NCBI GenBank assembly: GCA_023213395.1
Contig: CM041465.1
Coordinates: 234,925,741-234,989,740, forward strand
Source of the DNA: Cycas panzhihuaensis
Taxonomy: Eukaryota > Cycadophyta
DNA length: 64,000 bases
Direction of reading: 5' to 3'
The translations under genes were made by a program, and so were the position numbers. Below the pieces are notes generated by a model. The model did no database searches. It was not told the DNA's origin and worked only from the letters and a program-made list of their open reading frames with translations. Of this stretch, positions 10,840 to 23,050 are shown piece by piece. Every line of letters starts with the position of its first letter. Position 1 is the stretch's first letter.

Positions 10840-11531
10840 GATAATCGCCTGTCAAACACCCAAGAACTAGTTAGAACAATCATGTACCTATTTACCTACC
10901 TCAAGGACTGCCTCTCACCCTCCCCTGGATGATTTTGGCACTTATTTGGGCCATCTATTACCTTTTTAGCTGGTTGGCCTCTGCCCTACACTAAACTTCA
11001 TGGTACTACAGAGTTTAGTATGGGCCCCATTGAGTTTTCAGCATAAACATAGTTGTCCTATGGCAAACGTCATGGCATTATGATATTTGTTGTGGGGCTA
11101 GTGACACCCCCATAAAAGGGGGAGATTTCTCCCCAAAACAACCCAAAAAAAAATTCCTAGATGGGCCACACTTAGGCCCACCAGGACCAGGGCTACCTAA
11201 TACCCTGATCCTTCCTCTCTTTAGCCTAAATCGGGCTCTAGGAGATCCCAATTCACCCTTAAGCGGCCTAAAACTAACTAGCAAAAGCTTTAAAATATAT
11301 AAACTACAAATGAAGAAATGGAAAGGATAAGGGACGATCTACTCACTGGATCTGGCCTAACTACCACCATCTCATCTCCTAGGTCCTAATGGTTGTCTTT
11401 GCACCTTAATCCAATGGTCTGATCTCCCTCTGCATGCCTATGAAGTTGGGCAGCACTTTGCTATGTAAAGAAAAGGGCTTTGAATTAATCGTGAGCCCGT
11501 GACAATGAACCCTATTTTTATTGAGTTTTCC
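10840..11531 (-). other. E1 antisense leader with palindrome
   Basis: Lies between the antisense TATA and ATG and aligns with E3 49017-49690 in several blocks (for example cagagggagatcagaccatt and ggtagccctggtcct). The palindrome at about 10988-11021 has arms actaaact and agtttagt around a gtagtaccat core. A 3' splice-like site (tttgacag) directly precedes the coding start at about 10853, and possible donors lie upstream, so a leader intron is possible but not shown. Confidence 0.5.
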
Positions 11532-11538
11532 TTATATA
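11532..11538 (-). promoter_or_regulatory. TATA box of the E1 antisense gene
   Basis: The minus strand reads gcctatataagg. The same sequence context is found at the matching place in E3 (gcctatataatg, 49008) and E4 (tatatataat, 38153-38161), about 510-550 bp from the aRNH start. Function is inferred from conservation and position. Confidence 0.6.
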
Positions 11539-12081
11539 GGCAGGGGCCCCGACGGGCACCTTCTCCTTTTCTCTTACCGTGATAGCCCTTCGGACCATCT
11601 CTCTCCTCTTGTTACCTTTGCCTTCTAGGTTTGTCTCCCATTTCACCTTCATGGCCCTCTTTTCTTCTCACCCTTTAGGTGCATTTATGACATCCCCTTT
11701 AGCCTTACAAGGCCCATTCTATCTTAATTTTTGTACCATCTCTGAATATACTCGTATTTAAACTTATTTGGCTTGTTTTGTTGCCCTAAACCCATTTTTT
11801 CCACCTATTCGTGCCTTTGGGGCTCCCAAAGGAGATGCCCCCCTCCTCCCCCCCCATTCGGGACCATGGCTCACCTCCTTTAGTGACCTTTGGGACCTAG
11901 AGGGGCCTTTTCACTGCCATTTCCTTCCCATCCACTAGGTCGGTCTCCTCATCCTTGGGTCCTCCTACCCTTCATGACCCCTATCGATAGCAACTTAAGT
12001 CCCTCATGACTATTTCACCACCGTTAAGTCCTCACTCATTAACCCTACTGGCACTCTTTTACCTCGATTTGCCCTGTTAAG

Positions 12082-12510
12082 ATGTCTATTCCTTCTACCA
12101 TGATATTACTCATCTTCACTAATGGTGGAAGCTGTAGTAACCCAGGCCCTTCCGCTACCATGTGGATTCTTCGTGACCCCTCCAGGTATGACTACATGTG
12201 TTCTGGGGTCTTCCTTCATGAGGCCACAAATAATGAAGCTGAATACATAGTTGTTATTGAGGCTCTTACCGATGCGCTCTGCATCCATCATGGACCCATC
12301 ATCCTCTTTTGCGAATCTCAAGTTATGGTATCCCATCTCACCTAGGTCTACCAGGTGCATTGCCCATGCTTGAGAGCCCTCACCTCCACTACTAGGTCTC
12401 TTTTGGCATGCTTCTCTTCTGTTAATATCTGACATATCCCTCGGGATTGCAACACTGAGGTGAACAACCTGGTTCTGCTCATCCTTTATCATCGTCTCCC
12501 TCTCCTCGGT
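12082..12510 (+). pseudogene. E1 second RNase H (aRNH), broken
   Basis: An RNase HI-type domain distinct from the gypsy RNase H at 6400. Readable order: FTNGGSCSNPGP (the usual first catalytic D is N here), EATNNEAEY (catalytic E kept), FCESQVMVSHLT (usual D is E), a TAG at 12343, then VYQVHCPCL and the tail HIPRDCNTEVNNL (last D replaced by N). It has its own ATG and is far downstream of integrase, beyond the antisense gene, rather than in the usual place near the gypsy RNase H. E3 has the same layout. It would degrade RNA in RNA:DNA hybrids; this copy lacks most catalytic residues. Confidence 0.85.
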
Positions 12511-12937
12511 GACCCCCCTTGAGAGACTTGTCTGGTCACCTAGGCACCCAAGTCTCGGGTCATCTCTTCCTTTATATTGTGATCCGTTCGTACCTCTGAA
12601 AGTTGACCACTAATGAAGTTAAACTATGGTGACCACCAAGTTTGTTTCTTTATCCTACTCTTAGCACCATTCTCGGTACATAATCCCCATTGTCTCAACT
12701 AACTTATGCATAAGACATCCCGTGCTTGGTGTATGTTTGATCGTGTTTGTGGTTATCACCACCCTTGATCTTATACTTTTCCGACGGGGCCATCCCCCTC
12801 ATCCATCATCATTTCCAGTCGACTATAGGGTAACACGTAGGTAGCCCTTATGTTGTCTCTCCCTCATCTCCATGCCCACACATTCCGCCACGACACTCTC
12901 CATCACCTTTAGCTCACACCATTGTTATGTTTGTTTG

Positions 12938-12940
<3 letters not shown>
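12511..12940 (+). other. E1 3' untranslated region upstream of the TA block
   Basis: No coding signal. Corresponds to E3 47760-48089 on the minus strand. Confidence 0.5.
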
Positions 12941-13613
<673 letters not shown>

Positions 13614-13678
13614 TCATTGACATTGTGTTGCCAACATTCACCATTGCGTCACGCTACTGAGTAGTGAGGCTCTACTGC

Positions 13679-13689
13679 CAAGGGGGAAG
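13679..13689 (+). other. E1 polypurine tract
   Basis: aagggggaag directly before the LTR start tgtttcttgg, the plus-strand primer position. E3 has the matching aagggggcag on the minus strand. Confidence 0.8.
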
Positions 13690-14220
13690 TGTTTCTTGGC
13701 TACCGGGAATAGGTATCGACAAGTTGACTCAGGTAAGTATAGGTACACTTCTATCCTTTGCCTTGGTGAATTTCATAAAGGTAAATTGAAGCACCTCTTT
13801 ATTTTCATTGCATGATTGACTAGTTTGTTTGCACGACCATTATGCATCTATTACCTGATCATGTTGCATGACATCATTTCAACCTATGATGATCTAGAGA
13901 TATTGAACCCAATGGTGACCTACAACCCTCCTTTGAGTCTCCACAATGTCCCCAAGTACATTTGGGTCTCCATAGCCTAACCTCATTGCCTATTGATGTG
14001 TCATGACCCCTAGCAGCTCGTACAGGCCTAGTTAGCACTTTCCAACTATTTATCAACTTTTCTTGGGAATATTTCACCTTTAATACCTGTTTGTTGAAGG
14101 CTTTCCTAAGCCCTACAACCCTTTCCTACCACTCAGATGGAGTGTCATTCCCTTTAGGCCCAAAGTACCGTCTCTTTTAGGATCCCAACCTTCCCTCTCT
14201 TTTATTTTTATCTATGTTCT

Positions 14221-14290
14221 GTTGCACTACAATAAAGATCATGGTATTGCTACAAATTTTGTGATACCGCATAGTTTATTATGGTGCAAC
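14221..14290 (+). promoter_or_regulatory. U3 palindrome, E1 3' LTR
   Basis: Arms gttgcactacaataaa and tttattatggtgcaac pair at 14 of 16 positions across a 38-bp centre. It lies about 125 bp upstream of the LTR TATA. Counterparts occur in the E3, E5 and E6 LTRs. Confidence 0.6.
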
Positions 14291-14415
14291 TATCATATTT
14301 TATTTTTAAAAAATATGCTATGGCTAATTTTGCATTTATTGCAAAATTTCCACATGGTTGAGTTGTATTCTTAGCCCCAACCGAACCCTAATTGCTTAAT
14401 TAAGCTAGGGTTAGG

Positions 14416-14423
14416 TATAAAAA
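14416..14423 (+). promoter_or_regulatory. LTR TATA box, E1 3' LTR
   Basis: ggtataaaaacc, 726 bp from the LTR start. It aligns with tataaat in E5 and E4, tatttaag in E6 and tataaaa in E3, always 620-770 bp into the LTR and after a tagggtt-like block. Confidence 0.65.
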
Positions 14424-16810
14424 CCAAAAACAACATCATTTCCCTCTCTTTTCACTCTTTTTTTCTCAACTCTCCTAGAACTTCTTTAGAAAAATACCTT
14501 ACAATAAGGATATATCCTGCTACACCAACATCTTAGCTTTCCATTAGTCTCCTATAGCTCCAGATATACTATTATAGGCTTACAACGTGGCCAGCAAAGG
14601 GAAGGACATGCTCCAAGTACTTCATCAAGTCCAACTCTACTCTCTTCACTCAACCTTCCTGTTGTCTTCCTAATCGTAGTGGTTTCACCTCCAAACCCTA
14701 TAGGGTGGGCCTCTCTCCTCTATTTTACTATTAGATTTACCTCTGATCTTCCCATACTAGGTACTCCTGGGCTAATGTTTTATCCTTCTTTTGCTTTAAG
14801 CAATATGAACATCATTTGTTAGCACTCTTATAATATTTTTCCCATCAGTTTTCATATAAATAGGAGGCAAACCCTCTCTATTGCAGTCATCCCTCTTTCC
14901 TCTTGGTTCTTTCTTGGTTGCTACAAGGGAGCAACGAAGAAGAGATTTTCATAGAGAGTGAAAGGAGCAAAGGCAGTGTTCTGCATCCAATAGGCCTTCC
15001 CCTCAAGGACATCCCCCTTCTCTCCTCATCTCTTCTTCCTCTATGCTTTCCTTAAGCTCCCAAAAGGACATTGGAAAGAAGACCACTACTGGTAGTAGCG
15101 TAGGTAGCCTCTTTCTGCTCTTATAACCAGCTTTGCAGGTCCTACATGAGGGGACTACAATCCTCCATTCCATAGCTTCTTATGCCTTTTAGCTTAAACC
15201 TATCAAGGTTGCAAGAGTTACACATTGCAACCTCGACAACATTGATAGCTTTGGAAACATTTTCCCTTACATTCTCACTTACATCTCAAGGGTTTTTTAC
15301 ATTCACTTTGCCTCATCTTCTCTAGTACTTGGACATCATGGAGCACACCCGATTCAGAGGGTTAGCTATTATGAGGTGACCTATCCTCCTTCTCTCTTTG
15401 GCCCCCTTTTTTCCCATGTTATTTACTACACGATATAAAAGGAACAAGGAGTAATGTCGTAGTGAAAAACATTCCTTTTGGATAAGAATCATAAAACCTA
15501 TTATTTATTATATTATGTATCTATCCCACATATACTTGGCACCCCTTGGGAAAGGGTAAACTTGGTTTGATTTACAAGTTACCTTATTGTGCATGGAGGG
15601 TGAAGGGAAACCCTCTCTAGGTACATCTCCATCCTTCCAATCGGTACTTCTTTTGCTCTCTAAATTATAAGTTAAAGTTATATTGGCTTTTCCATTTTCT
15701 TGCACCACTTTCCTTGCTATTTCTTTTCCTTTAACTTGGGGGAAGGTAAGGGAATCCCTCCTTTCTTTGCCAACACCATCCTACACTGTCTATGGTTGGA
15801 GAAAGATGAGGGTGATAAGTGTAACAAGGATAACACCACTTCATCCATCATATTCTAGGTATAGCTTGAGCTTTCCTTATTTCCTTTTCCTCTCTCTCTT
15901 TTCCCCCTTCATCCATATATTATTTGGAAAATGGAAAAGATGAAGAACTAGTTTTGGTCATTTACTATCAACTACTTTGCTTGCTTTTATAGGAAAGTGC
16001 ACGTAGTAGGAATCCTACATATTTGCATGCTTATCTCATTACATTGCTTAGCAAGCTTACATATTTTACATTTGCTTTACATCACATAGTTGTCTTCCTT
16101 TCTTTTTTCTACTTTTGTATACAAAAGGAAAAGAGAGTGAGGACGTATGTGTAAATAAATGAGAGTGAGTCTTGTATTATCTCATTACTTTGAAAAGTTA
16201 CCCCTTTACGTATAAGGACACACCGTTACATACACCACACCATTTTTGCAACTAGTAAATGCAAACATTGAGATGTCCCTTATTTAATCTCTATTCCCAA
16301 GATCTTCTTAGGTCTAGCACCTTGAGGGCACCCCTTTTTCTAGGGTTACTCTCTTAGTCATCTCTACTCAGTTTGATTAAGCCAATCAGGTATCTCCTTT
16401 TAGGTTGATACCTAGCCTATGAGATTAGTCCTCTTCTTAATCTCCCGCATGCATGTGCCATCCTTCTTCTCTACTAAAGTCATCCCTTTTACACTCCCTC
16501 TCAATATAAGGAGCTATTCCCTTAACCTCTCTCTCCTCCTTCCTTTGACCATCCAAGGATAGGAGGACCCTCTGTGAAGTTACTCAAGAAATTGAGGATA
16601 TCTCTCATTCCTTCTACCCTCCAAACTAAAGTTGAGTTACCCATAAGAGAGTTGTGCACCATTCATAGATCTTGGACTTCTATTTTGATGCACAGACGCC
16701 CTTTGTAGGTGATCTCTTTCACTTGCCAGATTGATCCTAGATTATGAAACACTTCATTGATTGATCTAATCTTAACTAAGTATGGTTACCATCCCATAGG
16801 CACGATTTCA

Positions 16811-17800
16811 CCTGCAAGCAAGCTTCATCTAACTTTTCCATCTCTAAAATGTGAGATTCCATTTGAAAGTGTTCATTAGTAAACTCCTTCAATGAAACAC
16901 ATAAAGAAGGAATTTGAACTTCTAATTATAAGATAGCTTCAATACCATAAACAAGTGAAAATTGTGTCATACTCATGGCATTTCTGATGGAGGTCTTATA
17001 GGCACATAATGCCAGAAATAACTGGGAGTGCCAATCCCTGTGAGAAGTAGCAACAATCTTAGCCTAAATCTTCGTTAAGATCTTATTAAACACTTCCACC
17101 TGGCCATTCACTTGAGGATGATATAGGGCAAATACTCTATGGGTGATACAAAACTTATTACATAGCTTGCTAACATGGGGGTTATAAAATAAGGTTTCAT
17201 TGTCAGTAATAATAATATTTGGTATCCCAAATCTACAAATAACATGTTGAAATATGAACGTAGTAGAAACCAATAGGATAGCTTCACTCCACTTCATAAA
17301 ATATTTAGTCACAGTTAGAATGAACTTATGCCCATTTCAAGATGCTTAGAAGATTTGGCCAATGAGGTCAAGACCTAATTGGGAGAAGAGCCAAGGTGAA
17401 ACTATTAATTTCATTTCCTATACAGGTTGATATATTAAAGTTACATGGAATTGGTGTTTCTAACACTTTTAAACATAAGAGTGCATATCCTTAAACAAGG
17501 TAGGCCATTAATAACCCATATAAAGAATATGTTGGGCCATTGAGTGACCACTAGAATACCCACCACATATCCCCTCATGGGATTTTGTCAAGGAAATTAA
17601 GGACTCGATAAGTGAAAGGCACCTTAGTATAACCACATCAAAAGAATGCTTATATAATATGTCATTAAGTAAAAGATATTTACTAGTAGTAGCATGGATT
17701 CATCTTATCTTCTTTGAAGTAGTAAGAGAAGGGAAGGATTGATCATGAAAATATAATCTAATCTCCCCATATCATGGATCATTAGAAGGGATGCCCTAGA
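16811..17800 (-). pseudogene. E2 integrase, split by E1
   Basis: Readable on the minus strand: FKDMHSYV near the zinc-binding region (about 17480), GLDLIGQI (first catalytic D, about 17370), KYFMKWSEAILL, IITDNETLF (second D, about 17200), YHPQVNGQVEVFNK (catalytic E, about 17100), then FSLVYGIEAIL and EVQIPSLCVSL. The frame stays open with few stops to LDEACLQ at 16811, where E1 begins. The DDE residues are intact but the C-terminal domain is separated by the insertion. Confidence 0.85.
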
Positions 17801-18036
17801 TATGGAAGATATATTTGTCTAGAAGGGAATCATTAATGGGTTGGCTAGTAGGATTGGGAAGAGATGCATTAGCCATAATCTCTAGAATGATCATGCCTTT
17901 CTTGGACTTTTTATTGATCAACTACGAATCAAATTCTTGAAGTAACAAAGACCACTTACTTAGCTGACAAATAAGGTTAGACTTGGTAAGTAAATACCTT
18001 ATAGGATCTAATTAGACAATGATGTGGGCCTTATTT
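17801..18036 (-). pseudogene. E2 RNase H-integrase connector
   Basis: Minus-strand text LSKWSLLLQEFD followed by the HIIV and LDPIRYLLT segments matches the end of the gypsy RNase H of E1 (VVQFDPLRYLLT). It is separated from the rest of the RNase H by the insertion at 18037-18628. Confidence 0.65.
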
Positions 18037-18628
18037 GTTGGATATTGTGACAACAATAGTTTGAGGCTAAAATTTTGGCATGTTGGCAACGCGACTTTCC
18101 CCCCTAATCTTTCTCGGGGGGTTCCAAGAGGGGCAGGATCCCCCCTTGGTTAAGGGATGCAGGGGGGTGGAACACCCCTCGCTAAGAGGGGGTTCGGGGA
18201 TGATAGCTCCCAACCTAAAAAATTAGCCCTGTAAACCATATTAAATTGTAAAGAGAATCAGGGTCATTTAATACAAATGCCCTAGATTCTACGGTTGAGA
18301 TTTATGCCTTAGATGACCCTCTCATGTAGCCTGATTTAGGGCTTTTCTTATTATGTTGTATGGAATGTAATATACTATGATGAGAGTAATGGCTGGTTGT
18401 TGTTCCTGAGAGTACTCTGCTACTGAGATGTATTTTTTCAATACCTTTCCTATGTGGATGTTTCCTTAGCACACTGCTAGGGTTTTACCATGTTATATCA
18501 GGTGCATATGTGATGTTTGGATTTCATATTCATGTTATTGTATTATCTCTAATTTTAGAACTTTCATGTTAAATTTTAGTTTTGATTCCTATATCTAGTT
18601 GCAAAATGGTTCAGATCTTGTGGTGTTT
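18037..18628. mobile_element. Inserted LTR-like fragment in the E2 RNase H
   Basis: Interrupts E2 between NSVENT and HIIV of the RNase H. It begins tgttggatattgtgacaac, has G/C-rich pieces unlike its surroundings (18095-18200), and near 18490 carries tatatcaggtgc, reminiscent of the tRNA-Met primer site tggtatcagagc next to Ty1/copia LTRs. The flanks cctta and ccttg are a possible decayed 5-6 bp target duplication. A Copia LTR plus leader fragment is my best guess; a SINE or TRIM is not excluded. Confidence 0.4.
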
Positions 18629-18960
18629 TAAGGTTTGGGACCTTGTATTCTCAACACTATTCCCAAGGAGGTAGTGGCAAAGCTTCTTAGTAGCAAAAGC
18701 TAAAGCAAGGCACTCTTTCTCAAGAAAAGGATAATGAAGCTTGACTGCCACGAGGGTTCTACTAATGAAATATATAGCCCTCTCTTTACCAAAATGATCC
18801 TCTTGTATTAGCATCCCTACTAATGATTCCTCAATAGCTAAAGTGTATAAAATGAATGGCTTATTGAACCTTGTTGGAGCAAGAACTAGAGTAAAAACCA
18901 AGGCTTACTTCAGCTTATTGAAGGACCCTTGAAATTAAGGAGTCCATTACAATTAAACAT
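18629..18960 (-). pseudogene. E2 gypsy RNase H, N-terminal part
   Basis: Minus strand: FTLVLAPTRFNKPFILYTLAIEE (split here), LIQEDHFGKERAIYFISRTLVAVKLHYPFLEKECLAL in pieces, then KLCHYLLGNS. The ISRTL and EKECLAL segments are typical of the gypsy RNase H. It keeps LIQED where E1 has LA-stop-ED, showing the E1 stop replaced Gln. Cut by the inserted fragment at 18628. Confidence 0.8.
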
Positions 18961-19069
18961 CTTTATTTAAAAGATTAGTAATAGGCTTAACATCTAAGGC
19001 GAAGTTGGCAATGAAATGTCTTAGAATAACAAGCCTACCTAGAAAGGATTTGACCTATTTCTGAGTCTT

Positions 19070-19740
19070 AGGGGGAGGCATTTAAATAATAGCCTTAATT
19101 TTTTTAGGATTAATTCTAATCCCATCTTGAGAAATGATGTTTTCTAATATCTTCCCTGATTTAATGGCAAAAACACTTTTCAAAAGGTTTAAACATAAGT
19201 GATACAATTTACACCTTTCAAAAATGGTTCTCAAATCATGCAAATGATCAAATCTTTTATGTGAAAGGGCGAGCATATCATCTAAGTATATAGTAATAAT
19301 ATTATCAATCAAATCATGGACTTTGATATGTTGCACTAGCATTCTTTAATCTGAATGACATGACTTTATAAATGAAGGTGCCCCAAGGAGTAGTAAAAGT
19401 AGTCTTATAATGGTCATGAGGTGTAATAGAAATCTGATTATATCTTGAAAAACCATTCATAAGAGACATTACCTCAAAACCAGTCATTTGATCCCAAATC
19501 TAATCAAGAAAGGGAAGAGGAAAATTATCTTTAGGACATGTATCATTGATATCATGACAGTCAAATCAAATTCAAATTATACCATTTTTCTTTGCTATAG
19601 GAACTATATTAGAGACCCATTGAGAGTAGTCAACACTCTCAATGAATCCAGCTCCTAACAACTTCTCTACCTCTTACTCAATGGTAAGAGAGAGGCAAGG
19701 ATGGATAGGGCATTATTTTTTTCATTTGGGTTTTAATCTA
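19070..19740 (-). pseudogene. E2 reverse transcriptase, broken
   Basis: Minus-strand palm segment IITIYLDDMLALSHKRFDH gives the catalytic YLDD box at about 19270, followed by CKLYHLCLNLLKSVFAIKSGKIL and GIRINPKKIKAII, the usual RT thumb and connection start. The N-terminal fingers can be followed in fragments to about 19740. Frame breaks occur between about 19350 and 19650. Confidence 0.8.
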
Positions 19741-19749
19741 AGAATTATA

Positions 19750-20990
19750 GTAATGTTATGTTTAATGATTTGGGAGTCAAGGCCTTTCATGTCTTTATAA
19801 TCCCACGTGAAAACTGAGTGGAACTGAGCGATCTTATGGGGACTACAATTAGCTCCCAACTTGATAATTCTAGTGGTACCCTCTATCTCTAAATCTAGAT
19901 CAATAGTTTATTCCATGAGCATTACATTTCCTTCTTTGAAATGAGGAGGGGTAGGTTTGATCAAAGAAATAGAGTCCTAGGGTTGAGAATGATCAACTAT
20001 AACTTAAGAAAAACCCTAATTTGTGATGTCCATAAAGAAAACTAGGAGATGAACTTTCCAAATGCTCAATGATCACATCATCATTCTCAAAATAATCAAG
20101 GTGAAATAGGTTGATGAGGCAAAGGTTCTTAGATTGAGAAATAGAAGATGGAAGAGGACTAACCAAAGAATTTGGAGTGGGTACAAACTCTATGATTGAT
20201 GAAACTTGAGGAAAGAGAGTAGGCCTATTTATGAACTCCCAAATCGAAGAAAAATCTTGTTTAAAATCTTTATTATCTATGTCATGATCATGGTAGGACC
20301 TAGATATTAAGACAAGTGAAGATATAGGATGATCCACATGAGGACAAGAAGGGAAAGATATAGTAGAAATGGAATTAACTTCCTAGACTTGAGTGGAAGG
20401 ATCATAATTGTTTTATCTTGAATAAAGTGGATTAGTATCTTTATCATCTAACTCTAAGTTTAGGTGTCGATGCAACAACATCTTCCTCTCATACCTATTT
20501 AACCATATCTTAAAGAAAGGAGAGTGAGAGAAAGATGGTAAAGCATCAATATGTAGATAATGTATAGCTAAAGTTGAAGTAGTTAATAAAGAACTAGTAA
20601 TAGGATAAACCATTATATTTATCCCTAAAGGAAAGCACAAAGCTTGCAAAAAGGTGTGTTGGATATGAGGAAAGGTACTTGTGTAAATAGACTTAGTTGG
20701 GGGTGGGCCTCCATGAGGGACAATAGAATAAGAGGTTACTTCTTCATCAAGAATGATGGAAGAGGACAAAGCCAAAGAGCAGTTAGTCAAGTGTGAAGGC
20801 ACATGAGTAGATGAGGAACATAACGATAAAGGAACAATCTCGACTAAATCTATGTCCTTCACTTTTAGGTGAGTTAAAGGGGATTCAGTGGTAAAGTACT
20901 AACCTAAACCAAGTGATTGAAAGAAATACTCCATGGAATTGGAAGATTCACTAAGTTCAGGCAAAGTCTCAATGAGAGGGACTAATTGCT
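19750..20990 (-). pseudogene. E2 protease-RT linker
   Basis: Ser/Pro-rich minus-strand frames at 19993-20337 and 20413-20862. The block FHLDYFENDDVIIEHLESS followed by GHHKLG (about 20040-20110) matches the linker block of E1, E3, E4 and E6. The function of this region is unknown. Confidence 0.65.
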
Positions 20991-21024
20991 TAATAACTTT
21001 TGGCTTCTGTTTAAAGATTTTGAG

Positions 21025-21420
21025 TTATCCCTGATGGATGAACCTAATTTCATTGAAGAGGGATGAATAAACTATCAAAATTTGGGTAATCCAAGGTCTG
21101 ACCAAAAGAATATTATATTCTAGATCTAAGTCAATGATAACAAGATCAACAAGCACTATCTTTTCTTCTAATATAAGGGGAATAGTTACTTGACCCAAGA
21201 GAAACTTTTGATTTTTATCATATACTTGGAAGATCCAATCACATGGATTAAAGATGCAAATATCCAAATTCTCAATGAGACAAAGAGGGATTACATTAAC
21301 GGATGATACCTCATCAATAATCACTCACTTGATGTTGATATCATTCTTGATAATCTTGATATAGAATAGAGGTATATCATTCAAGACATGGGCAGAATGA
21401 GTAGACAAGGTAGACAAATC
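21025..21420 (-). pseudogene. E2 aspartic protease, broken
   Basis: Minus strand: IIDEVSSVNVIPLCLIENLDI (split here) corresponds to the VDNGSSVN active-site region, with NG changed to EV. It is followed by VDLVIIDLDLEYNILLVRPWI, matching DVDYNLLLGHPWL of E6. The aspartate is present but the glycine is lost. Confidence 0.75.
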
Positions 21421-21959
21421 AAATGTAAGTATAGAAATAGCTAAGGACACTACCACAGGGACTCCTAATGCATTAAATAAAATTTGTTATTTCTTAGGGC
21501 AATATTTTAATAAATCAATGACTGATATACTAGCTAGAATAGTTTTTAACTCTTCTACTAAAGAAAAAGATCCATCCTTTGTACTAGAGGGAATGGACCT
21601 AAACTTGATGGGATGTGGAGGTACTAGAGGTAGAGAATCAAGATTCCTTACCATCAAATCATCATATCATTTACATGGACCTACACTCTTTTTGGTCTCC
21701 ACCATGTTTATTGTTCTCTTGGTGTCACCACATTTAGGAGGTGGGCAGGATTGATTTACATTTCTTTCTATTAAAGCATTTGCAGGAGCATTAGTCTTTT
21801 TCGACAAATTAGAGCTTGAAGGTTCATCTTCATCATCTTGTATCTGCTTCTCCTTGCCTTTATCATCTTTATTGGTTTTCTTTCCATGTTGAGGTAATGA
21901 ATTCTTGTGGATTATTTGGTCTTACGGTGACTTGGAAGAATAGTTTACTTGAGTATTTA

Positions 21960-22760
21960 TGTTATAAGCTGCATTTTGAATAGTTCAATAGTCACTTCTA
22001 TCATGTGTATCTATTTGATGATAGGAGCACCATTTCATCTTTCTAGATGGAGGAGGATATGGGGGAGGATCTTATTTCTTCCTTCCCTTGGTTAAGTGAA
22101 TTACTTTGGTCTCTTATAAGGGTTAAGCTAGAGATGGACCATTAACACATAATTTAGTATTGATCACACACTCAAGTGATCTAATTAAAGAAGTAAGATG
22201 ATCATATGTAGGCTCATGATGAGTGGCCTTCATAGGATGAACTAGTTCTTTAGAAGGCACAGGTTTCCCAACCTTCTTAATAGCTACTTGTATTTTGAAA
22301 ATCTCTAAAGCCAAATAATGATCGACTACTTCCTCATATGTTTGAGGACCAAGTTTCAAAACTTCCAAATGCACATGGGGCCTTAGTATGTTTGTAAATA
22401 GATCAAATAACAAACTAAGATCAAGGTGTGAATGGCAAGCATGCACTTGGTCCTAAAATCTCCTAATGAAATCCCTTAAAGTTTCATCATGATTTTGTTT
22501 AATTACCAATAAGTATTTGATGCCTGATTTGAATGGTCTCGTAATATCAAAATAGTTGATAAAGGAGTCAACTAATTATTGAAATAAGAGGATGGATGCT
22601 AAAGGAAGGTAATAAAACCACTTCAAGGCATTGCCTTAAATTGATTTAAAAAATAGATGCATCATAACATAGTCGTATGGCACAAAATCTATATAAGTAA
22701 GCATGAATGCCTGTAGTAGATTTACCTCCCCTAAAATGGGGCACTAACCTATTTTAAGAT
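21960..22760 (-). pseudogene. E2 gag core and knuckle, broken
   Basis: Minus strand: GNALKWFYYLP, LVDSFINYFDITRPFKSGIKYLL and IKQNHDETLRDFIRRF (about 22660-22450), then the frame to 22123 with VLKLGPQTYEEVVDHYLALE. This is collinear with the gag core of E6. The knuckle at about 22000-22045 reads KWCSYHQIDTHDRSDY, keeping C..H....H but with the last C changed to Y. Confidence 0.8.
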
Positions 22761-23050
22761 TAACCTCCCTATCAAGCCTATGATCCCTATTAAGGCTAAG
22801 ACTCATATCAGACCTATATCCTAGGCTAGTTATAGACCAACAACCTTATGATCTTCATATGACCTTCCTAAATAAGATGGAGACACTCTAACTCCCTTAT
22901 AAGTTGAAACCTTTTTACCAAAATCTCATCGTCTCTCTTACTCATATCATTAGGATTGTTTAGCCCTAAGATGTTTCCCAACCTAGAGTCTATTACTTAA
23001 ACTTACCTATTTGATCAATCTTAGATAATTAGAGTAATCTTAGACCCTTG

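Larger units (their letters stand above)
13690..16810 (+). repeat. E1 3' LTR, 3121 bp
   Basis: Starts tgtttcttggctaccggg (E6 starts tgtttcccagcttccggg) and ends cacgatttca, followed by E2 integrase sequence. Contains the U3 palindrome, the TATA box and the ccatccaagg block near its end. Several translations inside it are chance. Confidence 0.9.
16811..23050 (-). mobile_element. E2: diverged AT-rich Tat-like Ty3/gypsy element, partial
   Basis: Minus-strand order from right to left: gag, protease, linker, RT, gypsy RNase H, integrase, cut by E1. It is related to the other copies by motif (DYFENDD linker block, SSVN protease segment) but clearly more diverged and AT-rich. The integrase C-terminus and 3' LTR lie beyond E1, outside the window; no 5' LTR or primer site could be recognised on the right. 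Confidence 0.85.

Noticed and set aside
18095-18200. G-rich segment as a quadruplex or CpG-island promoter
   Set aside because: Short, inside an inserted repeat fragment, with no gene beside it.
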